Counted from the first letter of the stretch, positions 1 to 11,485 are shown. The stretch is DNA of 64,000 nucleotides from Sphaerulina vaccinii (GCA_022570795.1 JAKUDP010000005.1:682001-746000); one strand, 5' to 3'. Notes: a model not told the origin generated them from the letters alone. A program made the numbers and translations.

Positions 1-273
1 GGCAAATCGTGGTTGGTATGGTGGGTAAGCAACTTCTTACCACGCTGGGTCATGGACAGCGTCCTGTCGAGGATGTTCAAGTTGTGGAAGTTGAGGGGAA
101 CATTTCAGAAGAAGGCCCTTTGACGACGACAAACCGCACATATAAGATCTCTGTATGAGACCTTCGGATAGAGTGTATAAGAATTGGTAGACGTGTATGA
201 TTGATTCCATTAGATCCTCCCAGCACCTTCGCTAGTACCATATCACATGCATCATTTATACATTCATCATACA
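1..273. other. Intergenic, 3' flank of GPI-type gene
   Basis: No gene is supported here. The only open frames are shadows running into the 3' end of the next gene. It probably contains the 3' UTR and terminator of the minus-strand gene that stops at 274. Confidence 0.5.
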
Positions 274-1524
274 TTACAACATCCCCATGGCGAACATCAC
301 AGCTCCTAGACATACCGCAGAGATTGTTACTCTCCCAGCTGCAGTCCCAGTCTGCAATGCCTGAGTACCTGAAGCCGTCTGCGTCCCACTTCTCGTCGCC
401 GCAGTAGAGGTCGCAATCGTACTCCCACTCTTCGTGATCGTCTGCGTTATCTGACTGAAGTACGTCGATCCTGCAGATGTCATATATGCCGTACTAGTCG
501 TCACAGTCACATATCCTGCACCTGCTCCACCACCAATGCCTTGGTTGATATAGCTCGCAATGGCCGTATCCTCATCCGTCTGCAGTCCAGGAACTTGATC
601 CGCGGGTTTCGGTTGGCCATTTACATACACTATAGGCTCTCCTGTAGAGCCAGATTTTGTATATGTGACTCCATTGATCGTAGTGACAGGCTTTGTTGGT
701 ACAGCAATCAAATACGTCGTCCCCTCTAACACTACAGGCGGAGCACCAGGCACAATAGTCTTCGTTTCTTCGAGTACGTAATGTGTCGTCGTAGTTGTCG
801 TCTCCAAAACTTGACTCTGCTTCGTGGGAGTAGCAACAGGAACCCAGACAAACCCATTACCATCCAGCGTACTCGCCGGATGTTCCAAATGAACTGTCGC
901 CTCATTCGTGAGCGGAAGAGTCTCGTGCGGTATATTGTTTACCGGCACATCTAGATTTGTTTGCTTAGATGCAAGATGCGGGCTCGGCGCGAACGTAGGT
1001 CCATCCAGTTTGGTTCGCGTGATCTCAGGATGTGGTGATAATAGGGTTGGTCCATTCAACGTCGTCTGCGTACTTTCTACTCGAGGAGAGGCATATGTTG
1101 GGAATGCGGTTACGCAAGTCGTCGTACAAGCTGGGTTTGATTTCATTAAAGAACTTTGAGATACCATCTTTTGGACAGCATCTGGACGAGAGATGTCGTT
1201 TGGTATCGGTCGACCTTCAGGTGTCATTCCTTGGTAGTGTGGGTCGTTGTTCTGCTCTACACATTTGCAATTGACCTCTGGAGTGGGTTGCGGTATTGTC
1301 GTCGTATCCGTAGTCTTGGCTTTTGGCATCATGAGGGAGGTTGCGGTGTTCATCGTGGCGACTATCGGGAGGATCATGTCACCTGTGCCCGAGGCTGTCG
1401 TGGTCGTGTTCCCGGCATCGTAGCAAGCGAAGGGTTTGCCATCAATGCTACCCTGTGGACAGATTTGTGTGCCGATGGCATAACCCAGAGAGCTCGCAAG
1501 CACAAGTACTTGCAGGAATGCCAT
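274..1524 (-). CDS. Ser/Thr-rich GPI-anchored-type cell-surface protein
   Basis: Single-exon gene of 416 residues. The N-terminus has a secretion signal (about residues 1-18, MAFLQVLVLASSLGYAIG). The body is very rich in Thr, Ser and Pro, as in heavily O-glycosylated fungal wall proteins. The C-terminus has a Ser/Thr/Gly stretch followed by a hydrophobic tail ending at the stop, the layout of a GPI-attachment signal. Around residues 150-200 a short unit is repeated imperfectly (TLNGPTLLSPHPE, then KLDGPTFAPSPHL, then NLDVP). A Cys-containing segment lies near the mature N-terminus. I do not recognise a catalytic domain, so a structural or adhesive wall or plasma-membrane role is inferred. The ATG at 1524 is chosen because it directly precedes the signal peptide. 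Confidence 0.75.
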   Translation of the reverse strand: MAFLQVLVLASSLGYAIGTQICPQGSIDGKPFACYDAGNTTTTASGTGDMILPIVATMNTATSLMMPKAKTTDTTTIPQPTPEVNCKCVEQNNDPHYQGMTPEGRPIPNDISRPDAVQKMVSQSSLMKSNPACTTTCVTAFPTYASPRVESTQTTLNGPTLLSPHPEITRTKLDGPTFAPSPHLASKQTNLDVPVNNIPHETLPLTNEATVHLEHPASTLDGNGFVWVPVATPTKQSQVLETTTTTTHYVLEETKTIVPGAPPVVLEGTTYLIAVPTKPVTTINGVTYTKSGSTGEPIVYVNGQPKPADQVPGLQTDEDTAIASYINQGIGGGAGAGYVTVTTSTAYMTSAGSTYFSQITQTITKSGSTIATSTAATRSGTQTASGTQALQTGTAAGRVTISAVCLGAVMFAMGML

Positions 1525-2308
1525 CTCTTTTGTCTTGTCTGAAACGATTGTGAGTAGTCCAAAGACCAGCGCGAGCGAGTATGTGGCGAGCCTGCGAGCA
1601 AAGAGAGCAGAGAAGAAGCTGCTTGTGGAGGTGAGGTGTGATAGTGATACTTAGTGTGGTCTTTCCTTCAAACGCCTCCGCGGTCTTGGATGAAGGATTC
1701 GGCTCATGGCCGACTTGGTATGCAAATCTCCTTGGTTCTGGCGTGGAGCCACGGACGATGTGGCATGGCTTGTCAGGTACCGCTAGGTGAGATATAGTTA
1801 GAACACCAGGCTTTACTGCAGACAAAGTTTTGGTAGCGGTCTTGGCTCTCGTGTTATATTCGGCATCGCACACGTGCGCGCGCAGTGTCTGGGGTACGAC
1901 GTACGGATTGCGATCGAACGCGATGTTGAGGAGTCGAAGAATTGACGATGTTGTGCCCCAAGCCTCGATACGATTACAGATTGCTGTCGCACGAAATTCG
2001 TACTCTCAGACTCATGAAGGTCTCTGCTTCCAGACGTTCGAAGTCGAGATCTTCCAATGCAAGGATTCTACCCCAGCATGCGCAGATCCAACTTCAAGGA
2101 CCTTGTCGTGATCAGGAACTCGTGGAAAGAAGTGTCGGCAGTGAGCATTTCGATCAGGCACTGCACAAGTTTGGCGGTCTATCCATCTATCTTGGTCATC
2201 AGCAGCAAGCAGTCTTGAACTCTGCATCGAAACATGCCGTGGAATGCTCAATCGCTTGCTCCATGCCAGAAGCGCCTGTACACATAGTCACCAAGCAAAA
2301 GGCTACGC
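1525..2308. other. Intergenic, 784 bp
   Basis: Lies between the 5' end of the GPI-type gene and the 3' end of the J-domain gene. The open frames on both strands have no recognisable motif and no consistent splice sites. It presumably holds the promoter of the surface-protein gene and the 3' UTR of the chaperone gene. Confidence 0.5.
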
Positions 2309-4415
2309 TCACCCAAATGGCGAGAAACCCTGTCCACCACCTGGGAAGCCTCGTTGCCCGCCTCCACCACCAGAGAAGCGGAAACCGCCACCGCCTCCGC
2401 CGCCTCCACCCATCATATTGAACAGCATCTCGGGGTCAATTTGGACACCACCGCCCATGCCGCCCATACCACCCATACCACCAGGGAAGCCACCGCCCAT
2501 ACCTCCATCTTCCATAAGATCCACTCCACTATCATATCTTTGCCTCTTCTGCGGATCAATCAGAGTCTCATGCGCCTCCTGAATCTCCTTGAACCGATTC
2601 TCTGCTTCAGGGTCATCAGGATTCTTATCAGGATGATGTATCACTGCCAGTTTCCTGTAAGCTTTCTTGATCTCTGTATCTCCGCACTCCTTATCCACGC
2701 CTAGGATCTTGTAGTAGTCTTTCCGCTTGCTCTTCTTCAATTCGAGTTCAGCGTCACGGACTTCCTTTGCGATGCCAGGTTCTTCGGGATTCTGTTCGGC
2801 AATGGCCTTGAATGCTCGTACTGCTTCTTCCCAGTCGCCTGAGGCTCCCAGTGCTTTGGCGCGGGTCTTCGAAGCTTTGACATAAGATGGATCAAGTTTG
2901 AGTGCTGCATCACAGTCATTGATAGCTTCAGTCCATTTCTTTAGTTTTGTGTAGCACATGGCTCGGTTGTTGAGGATCTTAGAATTTGTGCCTTTGTTCG
3001 TTGGGTCGATCTCAAGGGCGGATGTGTATACTTCCACGGCTGCTGGGAATCGTCCGAATTTGAAGTGGTCGTTGCCCTCGGTCTTGGTTCTGTCCAGTTT
3101 CTGTACCAGCCGCAGCCATTTTACTGCGTCTTTGAAGTCCGGGTCGCATGAGATCGCTTGTCGGAAGTGCTGGATCGCCTTCTCATTCTCTCCTACTCCA
3201 TACAATGCGCGTCCTCTCAACACCAGAGCCTCTGGGTCAGCACTGTTCTGTCTCAGCAATGACATTGCCACATTCTGTGCATCCCCCAGGCTATTCACTG
3301 TGCTCATCTTCAGGTATGCCTCTCCTCGCATCAATCTCCACTTTCTAGGTGGCTGCACTGTTGAAGCAAGTCCCTTCTCAGCCTGATCAAGTGCAAAGAG
3401 CACCATCGACCCACTCGAGCTATTCTTCAGACTGTCCTGCGCTCCTGCAAGATGCTTCTGCATATCCAGCGCTGGCTGCTTGTCCTTAGCAGTAGCAGGA
3501 GGCTGTATTCGGTCATACACAGCAAGCGCTTCTTGCGGTTGTCCGAGAGAAGTGTATATCTTTGCCATCCGGTGCAGAATCTTTGCATTGTCCGGTTCCA
3601 GCTCATGTGCTCGCTTACAGTCTTCCAATGCCTCAATGTACTTTCCTGCTGCCATGTACGCCGCTGCTCGGTTCGACAGGTAAGTAGACGATGTGGGGTT
3701 CGCTTCGATTGCTGTACAGACACATCTTAGTACAAGCTCATCCTACCCTAACTTCTCCAATCCTGAACATACCTTTGCCATACTCATCGATCGCAGCCGC
3801 ATACTTCCCCGCCTTGTAGTACTTATTACCCTCAGCCTTGAACTTTTCCGCATCTTCAGGCCGTATCTCAGGCGGGGGAGGCGGACTAGGCTGTGACTTA
3901 TGCGGCGGTGGTGCCGGAGCGCCAGCATTCACACTCTCCTCATCAGAAGTCCCATTCGTGCCATTGGTCGTCGGGAAAGAGCCCGGAGTCTCTGGCGCAG
4001 GTGTCGTCTCCATCGGGTCAGAGGGTATAGGCACCCCTCCTTCCCGCGAGTCTCGAGGACTATTTGTGCTACTCATATTGCGGGCTGAGAGAGCGCTGAG
4101 ACGACGCAACTCGTCCGGCGGAAGGTTAAGTGGATGTTCGTCCGAGCCTCGTCTGTTGCTGTCCTTGCGCGAAGTGAAAGATTTGCTGGACCGCTTAGGC
4201 TTGTCCTTGTCCTTCTCTTTCGCGAAATAGCTACTCCGCTTCTCTTTCTCTGTCTTCTCCGGCGACGGTATAGGCGGCGTTCGAGGAGACGATATCGTCG
4301 GCGTTTGAGGGTCGGAGGATTTCTTCTTACTTCCAAAGAATGAGGGCTGTCATTCAGAAAATATGTCTCAGCAAAAAGATGTCGGACAGTAGGAGAAAAG
4401 GAAAGCCTTTACCAT
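2309..4415 (-). CDS. TPR and J-domain co-chaperone (DNAJC7/TPR2-like)
   Basis: Three exons: 4413-4415 (the start codon alone), 3773-4346 and 2309-3711, giving 659 residues. Introns are 4347-4412 and 3712-3772. A disordered Ser/Pro/Lys-rich N-terminal region of about 160 residues is followed by TPR repeats (from about residue 165 to 500) and a J domain at about 523-591 with the HPD motif at 552-554. The tail is Gly/Met-rich (runs of GGMGGM and GGGG). The family presents Hsp70/Hsp90 clients by TPR binding and stimulates Hsp70 ATPase through the J domain. Codons upstream of 4109 stay open and in frame to the acceptor at 4347, and the only ATG that joins cleanly is at 4415. The exon 2/3 join keeps a TPR helix intact. 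The role follows from the family; the first intron is inferred from splice signals. Confidence 0.88.
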
Positions 4416-4689
4416 CGAACCGATTGTAGAGGCAGTACAGCAAAATGTACCACAAGAAGTACTGTATCAAGCAGTAGAAGAAAGTGTGTCAACGGGACGC
4501 TGCCGCTCCGTCTTGCAGCTTTGCGAGTTGGGTTTCCTTGTCAGAGGCGTCTGGCGTGGTGGGACATCGAAAGGGTCCGCCGAAGGATCAAAACCGCGCT
4601 AGTAGCGATTTCATGGAATCTTCGAGGCGTGTGTTCCTCTTTCGGAAGTGCGCACGTGCTTGGTGGACAGTGAGGTGAATTGTTGTACA

Positions 4690-4724
<35 letters not shown>

Positions 4725-4975
4725 CAGTAGTAGACAAGGTGAAGGTGAAGGAGAACAGAATTGTAGGTGGTGGTGTTGTTCGGAGTGTCTCCGTGGTTCG
4801 TGGTTGTTGTCAAAGCAAAGCAATCTCACATCCTGGTCGTGACAGCGGTGCGGGCATTCACTCCAGCTGTTTCTACTTATCACTGGTTGGCGAGGGACCG
4901 AGAGCTGCATGAAAATGCTGTTCGCGTTCGAGTGGTGTTGTAACATATGTACACTCTAGTATGTACATTCCTTCT
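4416..4975. other. Intergenic, 560 bp, with microsatellite
   Basis: Promoter side of the J-domain gene and 3' side of the tRNA-synthetase gene. It contains an AGT trinucleotide tract (listed separately). No gene is supported; the open frames cover the simple repeat and give runs of one residue. Confidence 0.5.
4691..4724. repeat. (AGT)n microsatellite
   Basis: About eleven perfect AGT units, followed after a short interruption by two more. Non-coding position between two minus-strand genes; likely to vary in length between strains. Confidence 0.95.
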
Positions 4976-7900
4976 CTACTGTAACAGATGGGCATGATCC
5001 TCGATCAATACCTCGCGACACTCCGCACATGGCACGTCCTTTTCTTCAGCCACATACTTCCAGCATCTCACACACTTCTCATGTTCAGGCGGTAGTACGA
5101 CGACCTTGCCCTGTACCTTCTCTTCCATGTATACGACCTCCACAGGCTGCTCGAACCTCCAGTCAGCCGCTCCTGCGTTCTTAGTATCGATGGCAGAGAT
5201 CTCCATCTCCTCGCTGTAAACCCACTTGACCCCACTAACGACGAGCATAGCAGGTAATTCTCTCTCCAGCGGTCTGATGAATTGGTCCCTCTCCGATCGA
5301 CCATAGTCTGGGGGCGCAGCAGAAGGCGGGGGCATATGAACTTCGACTCGACAAGCAAGTCCATTACCCAGAACCTTCGCGGCCCTTGCTCTCTCCTGTG
5401 CTACCTTCACAGCAGCACTAATGTTCTGGAACGCAGCCCACATTTCCTTGTGCTCCAACTTGGCCACGTCCGTGCTCGTGCTGTTGTCGAGCTCGGCCGG
5501 TTCTGTGTCCTGCCAGGTCTGAAGAAGGAAAGGGGTTTCTGGTGCCATTCCTGGTGGCAGGAACTCCTGAACCTCTTCGACTAGATGCGGCGTAACAGGC
5601 CCGAGCCATTTGGTCATATTGTGCAATACTCTCTCCAGTATGACCTGCGTGCTTCGGCGCGTTTCTGCTGATCCTGTGTACAGTCTATCTTTGATGATCT
5701 CGAAGTAAAAAGCACTTAGGTCGTTGTTGATGAACTTGTTGACCTCGTTGATGCCAGCATAGAATTTGTACTCGCTGTATGCTTGCTTGACAGCTACGTC
5801 GGTATCGTGGAGTCGATCGAGAATGATTCGATCTGGTAGACCTTGCCTGAGCGCAGGGAGATCCGCAGCCGCTTGTGAAGAATAATCGTGCAGCACTCCC
5901 AGGAGGAACTTGAACGTCACGCGGTACTTCTGCAGGGCCTGCTGGACGCTCTGTAATACTGTCTGAGAGATGGAAACATCTCGGGTGAAGTCAGATGAAG
6001 CGACCCAAAGTCGCAGGACGTCTGGTCCGAGCGAGGTCTTCTGGCTACTGGAGGACGGTGCCTGTTGCTGACGTCTGCCGTTCTTCTTCCCTCTCGATGC
6101 TTGTACTAGAGCGCCAGAGATGATCTCCTCAGGCGAGACGACATTACCAAGACTCTTGCTCATCTTCTTGCCTTCGCCGTCGAGTGTGAAGCCATGTGTA
6201 GCTAGTGTCTTGAATGGTGCGACAGGTTTAGCATCAGGATCCTGCGTAGCCACCGCGGTAAGCAGACTACTTTGGAACCAGCCTCGATGTTGGTCAGTCC
6301 CCTCGCTGCACACGTCACTGGAGTGCATTCCAGGCTCTCTGTTGACCAGAGAAGTCCAGCTGGTCCCAGAATCGAACCAGACGTCCATTGTATCTCTTCC
6401 GCGAACCCACTTGCCAGGTTCCAGCGATGAGTGTAGCCATGCTGGATCATCCTTCGCGTCAGAGAACCAGGCGTCGGAGCCTCGCTGTTCGATCACGCTG
6501 ATGATATGGTTGATGCTCTCGTCAGTGATACAAGCCTCGCCCGTATCGATGTGGTAGAGTGCAGGAATGGGTACACCCCAAGCACGTTGTCGAGATATGC
6601 ACCACTGGCTTCGACCCTCTACAAAGCTGCGTAGCCTGCTCTTACCGCTTTCGGGTATGAAGCGCACATCTTCGAGGGCAGCTAAGGCGCGATCCTTGAT
6701 TGCAGACGCGTCTGCAAACCATTGTGCTGTTGCACGTGTGATAACCGGCTGTTTCGTGCGCCAGTCGACGGGGTTCTTGTGCGTGAAGCTGTGCTCCACG
6801 AGCACAAGGTTGCTGGCGAGAATGTGTCTGCCTTCAGGTAGATACCTGCTACACCCTTGCATGACATTCAGCACAGCTTTGGGGCCCTTGTTGGCGGGCG
6901 CGAATAGACCTTGGAGCAGCTCCAGGTCTCCATCCCTCGCAGTCGGCCATACATCCGCAGTGAACATTCCTCCATCATCCACTGGCGCAAAAGCTGGACC
7001 TACATTATGCTTCTGACAAACAAGGTAGTCGTCCATGCCGTGACCTGGCGCTAAATGTACGATTCCAGTACCTGATGTCGCGGTCACGAAGTCTGCCTGT
7101 ACGATGGGAGACTCGTGGCCGGAGAAGATGTTGAAGCACGTTGCTTGCCCACCTGCAAGCTCAGACCCGCTGATGGACTTGTGCTTCACCGCAAACTTGT
7201 GGTCTGGCAAGAATGACTGGAGGTGTTCAATGCGATCTTCTGCTATGAGGAACTGATCGATCGAGCGGCCTCCATACTTGACTTCCACCACGCAGTATTC
7301 GATGTCGTCCTTCACGGCGATAGCTTTGTTCGCAGGCAACGTCCATGGTGTTGTGGTCCAGATCAAAGCACTCAACCTGTCCGGCTCGATGTACTTGCTG
7401 TTACGCAGGACTTGCGGAAGCCGTACCACTGGCATCAATATGAAGGCTGCAATCGTCTTGTGATTATCATCATATTCCAGCTCGGCTTCAGCTAGGGCGG
7501 TTCGTGACGAAGGCGACCAGTGTACAGGCCTGTGATGTCGTGAGATGAGACCTGTCCAATCTTCATTAGTATGCCATACAGTCTGAACTCGAGCTGATCG
7601 TCCTAACCTTACCCTTCCGCACCATGTCCCTGAAGACACCTAACTGCCTGATCTCAAAGTCCTTGCTCATGGTCGTGAACGGCACATCCCACTCGCCCAT
7701 GACTCCCCAACTCTTGAAGCTCTTCTTCTGCGTCTCGATAGTCGTACTAGCAAGCTTTGCAGCAGCCTGACGAATCTCAGATGCAGTCATCTGGTTCGCA
7801 GCTTCGGTAGCAGCCTGCGCTTCCTTCTTCGGTGCATCCTTGATTTGCTTTGCCTGATCTTTAGGCGATTTTGGCTGTTGAAGCGCCTTGAGCTCGATAG

Positions 7901-8327
7901 GCAGGCCATGGCAGTCCCAGCCAGGTCGATAATGCACTCTCTTTCCACGAGCCAGCTCTGTCCTCAACATCAAGTCTTTCAGGATCTTGTTCAGCGCATG
8001 TCCGACGTGGACCGCACCATTGGCATATGGCGGGCCATCGTGTAGTATGAATTCATTGTCGACCTCTTTGCTGCCTATTCCATCCTGTACAGTGACAGTC
8101 TTGGGTCTGTGTTCGCGCTGCCAGGCATAAAGCTCATCGGCGCATCGCGTGCGGTATTTCTCCAGCTGTTCTGGCGATGGACGCGCTGGGAACTGGGATT
8201 TGGGTAACGCGAGCGTGTCGGACCAATTCGTCTTCGTCTTTGCCACTTCTCGTATTCTGTTTAAATGATGTCCATGTATCTTTGTTGCCGATGCCCTGAG
8301 TACACGACTCGCACAAAAGAAGGGCAT
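4976..8327 (-). CDS. ISM1: Isoleucyl-tRNA synthetase, mitochondrial
   Basis: Two exons, 7613-8327 and 4976-7551, with a 61-nt intron, give about 1096 residues. The class I HIGH signature is present as HVGH at about 107-110 after the HDGPPYANG lead-in, and KMSKS at about 701-705. The CP1 editing region lies between them, followed by an anticodon-binding helical region. A C-terminal four-Cys zinc motif (CVRCWKYV...CAEC) occupies the last 25 or so residues, as in bacterial/mitochondrial IleRS. The enzyme charges mitochondrial tRNA-Ile. The start at 8327 is preferred because it begins a basic, Ser/Arg-rich segment like a mitochondrial presequence; an in-frame upstream codon at 8420 would add 31 residues without such features. 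A Lys/Ala/Gln-rich insertion near 145-185 follows the HIGH region. The gene is divergent from EFG1 across 132 bp. Confidence 0.93.
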
Positions 8328-8459
8328 GCTCGATGTCGCATGGTCGTTGGAGTTGATGTTCAGATCGGCCTTTGAACTTTCTTCCAGGCTTCGACATTTC
8401 TCTAGAATAGAATACCACACTTCTTCTCACGAGTACAACACAACGACCACGCATACGAC
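8328..8459. promoter_or_regulatory. Short bidirectional promoter region (IleRS / EFG1)
   Basis: Only 132 bp separate the two divergent start codons, so the 5' UTRs and promoters of the mitochondrial synthetase and the rRNA-processing gene must share or overlap this stretch. CAAC-type leader sequence precedes the EFG1 start. No specific factor site is claimed. Confidence 0.55.
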
Positions 8460-9299
8460 ATGGCTACCAAACGCTCCGCTCCGGCATCCTTCGACAGCAC
8501 TTCTCAAGGCCGACCATACAACAAGCGCCATCGTGTGAACACGGCACAACCACATAAACCACTTCCCTCCAACCTTGGGAAAAAGTCTTTCAAAAAGGCC
8601 CACTCAGTCAACGACCTCAAATCCTCAATTCGCTCCTTGAAGCGTCTCTTGACCGGTCCAAACTCCAGCAAGCTCCCCGCGACAATCCGTTCAGAAAAGG
8701 AACGAGCTCTGCAGACAGCCGAGCAGGATCTAAAGCGAGAACAGGATGCGATCAAGAAGGATGCATGTATAAGTCGGTGGCATAAAGTCAGATTCTTCGA
8801 TCGCCAGAAGGGAGAGAGGAGATTGAAGAAGGCCAGAAAGGCATTGAAGACTGCTGTGGAGGAGGATCAAGACGCGGACATTCTGACTGGGCTGCGGTTA
8901 AAGATCGAGGATCTGGAAAACGAGGTGAATTACGCGATTTACTACCCACTGGACAAGGACTATGTGCCGCTGTTTCCCACGAAAAGGAGTAAAGACGGAG
9001 AAGACGAGAAGGAGAGTAGTCCTGCTGCTGGAGAGGTGGAGAGGCAGGGAGATGCTGAAATGTGGAAGCTTGTCAGAAAGTGTGCGAAGGAGGGCAGACT
9101 GAAGGACTTGAGAGAAGGGAGGTTAAGGATGGCGGATAGTGGAGATGAAGGAGAGCGAGAAGAGGGACAGAAGCCTACAGCGAAGAAGGCTAGGACGAAA
9201 GGCAAGACCGAGACGAAGCAGGCTCAACAGGAAGAGGACAACGACAAGGATCAAGAGGCCGCAAGCGATAATGAGAGCGGCGGAGGATTCTTCGAGTAA
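8460..9299 (+). CDS. EFG1: rRNA-processing protein EFG1
   Basis: Single-exon, 279 residues. The conserved Efg1 core runs from about residue 45 to 175: a basic helical segment (SIRSLKRLL), a long coiled coil with the RWHKVRFFDRQK signature, then the conserved YAIYYPLDKDYVPLFP segment. The N-terminus is basic and the last 100 residues are a low-complexity acidic/Lys tail ending in acidic and Gly residues. Yeast Efg1 acts in the nucleolus in early 18S rRNA maturation; the same role is expected. It is head-to-head with the mitochondrial synthetase and tail-to-tail with the hydrolase gene (107 bp gap). Confidence 0.9.
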   Translation: MATKRSAPASFDSTSQGRPYNKRHRVNTAQPHKPLPSNLGKKSFKKAHSVNDLKSSIRSLKRLLTGPNSSKLPATIRSEKERALQTAEQDLKREQDAIKKDACISRWHKVRFFDRQKGERRLKKARKALKTAVEEDQDADILTGLRLKIEDLENEVNYAIYYPLDKDYVPLFPTKRSKDGEDEKESSPAAGEVERQGDAEMWKLVRKCAKEGRLKDLREGRLRMADSGDEGEREEGQKPTAKKARTKGKTETKQAQQEEDNDKDQEAASDNESGGGFFE

Positions 9300-9406
9300 G
9301 CGATGTGAGCAATTGTTACGATACCCAAGTGCATAGCCAGAGCACTTCTAGCCTTTATGGCATCAATGTCAGTGTACATACACCGAGAACCACTATCTGC
9401 TATGTC

Positions 9407-11485
9407 TCACCACTTCTCTGGCTGCGACTGCGTCCGTGCCACCCTGTCTCCAACCTCGTCGTTCACCCAGCCCTCAATCCTGCTCGAGACGTCTCCCACT
9501 AACCGTTCGTATCTCTCGTCTACAAAGAACAATCCACAGTGTGCTCCAACTTCATCGACATTCTTCATGAAGACTCTCACCCAAGTAGGATCTCGTTCGC
9601 CATTTGAGTCCTTGGGAGGTAGTGTGCAGAACATGCGATCCTTCTTCGGCTTCTGTTCCTTCTCAGAATCCCCTTTGCTGGTCACGGATGTTCTACTTTC
9701 AGTTGGAGCGAGGGAGCTCTGATCGTATGTAGAAGATGTGTCCACTGTCGAAGCTATTGTCGAGGGTCGTGGACTAGAGGCCCGGGGAGGAGTCACGACT
9801 GTTGGCACGGTATTAGTCAAAGCCGGTCCAGGGCTGGCCTCGCCACGCATCCTGCGCGCTTCACGTTCCATCCTTTGACGTTCCTTCTCCAGTCGCAAAT
9901 GTTCGCGTTCAGAATGTGTCATCTCGGACTCTGGCTTTTGTGCTGGCTTCTCGGGCACAGGAGCTCTTCCTCGTGGTGGTTCTTCTTCAATGTCTGCTTC
10001 GGCTTGAGGCTCAAGTACCTCCATCTTCCTTTGCTTATTCTTCGGCGCAGCTTTACCTGCTAGCAGTCGTTCACGCTCTGCTACGGCATCGTCGTAGGCT
10101 TTCACTGCTCTGTCATGCTCTCTTTGAACAAGCTTCTTGACTTCTGGATCTTGAATGTAGCCGAAGTCTACTTGTGCTGGCGGTTTGACTGGTAGATCTG
10201 GCAAGGTAATGCCAGCCTGAATTGCTTTCTGCGCGTCGTTATTGCTACGAACGTCTTCTGCTTCCGAAGCATTGCCAATAGTCATGCTTTCCATGGCCTC
10301 TTCCCATTGTTCTTCCGTCGACTTGCTGGTCGTCACGCTGTCGGTACACTTTCGAGCATGCAGACTGGGAGTCGCGGAAGTCGGCCGTGATCCATGCGGA
10401 CTCCTAGAAGACTTGCGAGGCGGTGATTTGGGTTTCTTCAATCGACCAGTACTAGCTGTGTAGTAGTTCACAAATCGCGCACGGGGAGGTACACCGCCTT
10501 CGACGACAGATTGTCGTACTCTTGCGTCTGACTCTTCGAGAGCTCTCACTCTAGCATATCGCGACTTTAGCTCACCATAGTTCGCCATTGCGCCACCGAA
10601 CTCCAAATGTGACGATACGAGCTTTTTCGTAGCTTGTGTAAGATCGTCGGAATGCTTGTTGATGAAATGCCAGGCGTTTCGCCAGCCCTTACGAACAGGC
10701 AGTACAACGTCATTCGCGAAAGATGGATTGTAGTTTGGATCTTGTTTCCCAGGCGCCCACAAAGTGTCTACACGCTGTGCAGATGGAGTTGGACTTGGTA
10801 TGTCTGGTCTTGGTTCTGGCTCACTCGATGATCCGCCTCCAATCTCCTGGTCTCGGGGCTCTTCAGCAGGCTTGAAGATACTCGCAAGGCCACTCTTGAC
10901 TACTCCAGGGTGCATACCAAGGAAAGGAACGTCAAAGTTGATGGTGCCCAGTATGCGATGCCTGAGCGGCCCAGTCCCAGATCGTATCGCAGGTGCAAGT
11001 ACCACTTCTGCAGATAGCAGACCTCCCATACTGTGTCCTAGAAGTACAACATCCGTAGTCGTATCTTGATGAGGCTCGATCCATTTGCCAAAGTCATCCC
11101 GGGCGATAGTGATCTTGCCTCTTGAAGCATATCTAGGATAAACTTTTGTATGCACAACATGTGTCTCGGAGAGCAGCACAGTCAAGAGGTTGTGAACGTG
11201 AGCAGGAAAGCTTCGAAAGCTCGTCTCAGCGCCCATGAAACCATGTATGTAGACCAGGAGTAGCTTTCTTCGTTGTTGCTGTACTCCTTCTTCTGGCACA
11301 AGTGAGTCTTGAGATGATGACCGAGGATCATTCTGCGCAAGTCCAGCTAGCGCACTGGCTTTCTCGAAAGCCTTCTGCTGATGAGCAACAGCCTCATATG
11401 GTGGCGGCTCGTCCATGATTGAAGTCGAAGTTGATGGATGTCTTGGTGGCAAAGGTGGAGCTGATTTTCTGGTCGCACCTGCCAT
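9407..11485 (-). CDS. Alpha/beta hydrolase, DUF676/lipase-like, with long charged tail
   Basis: Single-exon, 692 residues. The N-terminus is Pro-rich and disordered. From about residue 74 a beta strand leads to HGFMG (oxyanion-type loop), and the nucleophile elbow GHSMGG places the Ser at about 152. The hydrolase core extends to about 310 with an HFINKHSDDL segment near its end. The remainder is low-complexity, with a charged helical stretch (about 460-570) including a run of Arg/Glu/Met, then Ser/Thr-rich sequence and a conserved-looking end (RMFCTLPPKDSNGE, then WVRVFMKNVDEVGAHCGLF). Substrate is unknown; a serine esterase or lipase is inferred. The ATG at 11485 is the first in frame. Confidence 0.8.
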   Translation of the reverse strand: MAGATRKSAPPLPPRHPSTSTSIMDEPPPYEAVAHQQKAFEKASALAGLAQNDPRSSSQDSLVPEEGVQQQRRKLLLVYIHGFMGAETSFRSFPAHVHNLLTVLLSETHVVHTKVYPRYASRGKITIARDDFGKWIEPHQDTTTDVVLLGHSMGGLLSAEVVLAPAIRSGTGPLRHRILGTINFDVPFLGMHPGVVKSGLASIFKPAEEPRDQEIGGGSSSEPEPRPDIPSPTPSAQRVDTLWAPGKQDPNYNPSFANDVVLPVRKGWRNAWHFINKHSDDLTQATKKLVSSHLEFGGAMANYGELKSRYARVRALEESDARVRQSVVEGGVPPRARFVNYYTASTGRLKKPKSPPRKSSRSPHGSRPTSATPSLHARKCTDSVTTSKSTEEQWEEAMESMTIGNASEAEDVRSNNDAQKAIQAGITLPDLPVKPPAQVDFGYIQDPEVKKLVQREHDRAVKAYDDAVAERERLLAGKAAPKNKQRKMEVLEPQAEADIEEEPPRGRAPVPEKPAQKPESEMTHSEREHLRLEKERQRMEREARRMRGEASPGPALTNTVPTVVTPPRASSPRPSTIASTVDTSSTYDQSSLAPTESRTSVTSKGDSEKEQKPKKDRMFCTLPPKDSNGERDPTWVRVFMKNVDEVGAHCGLFFVDERYERLVGDVSSRIEGWVNDEVGDRVARTQSQPEKW

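Noticed and set aside
1942..2421. Plus-strand ORF of 159 codons
   Set aside because: Runs antisense into the Gly-rich end of the J-domain gene; composition follows from the opposite strand.
6120..7016. Plus-strand ORFs of about 145-149 codons
   Set aside because: Antisense shadows of the IleRS coding sequence.
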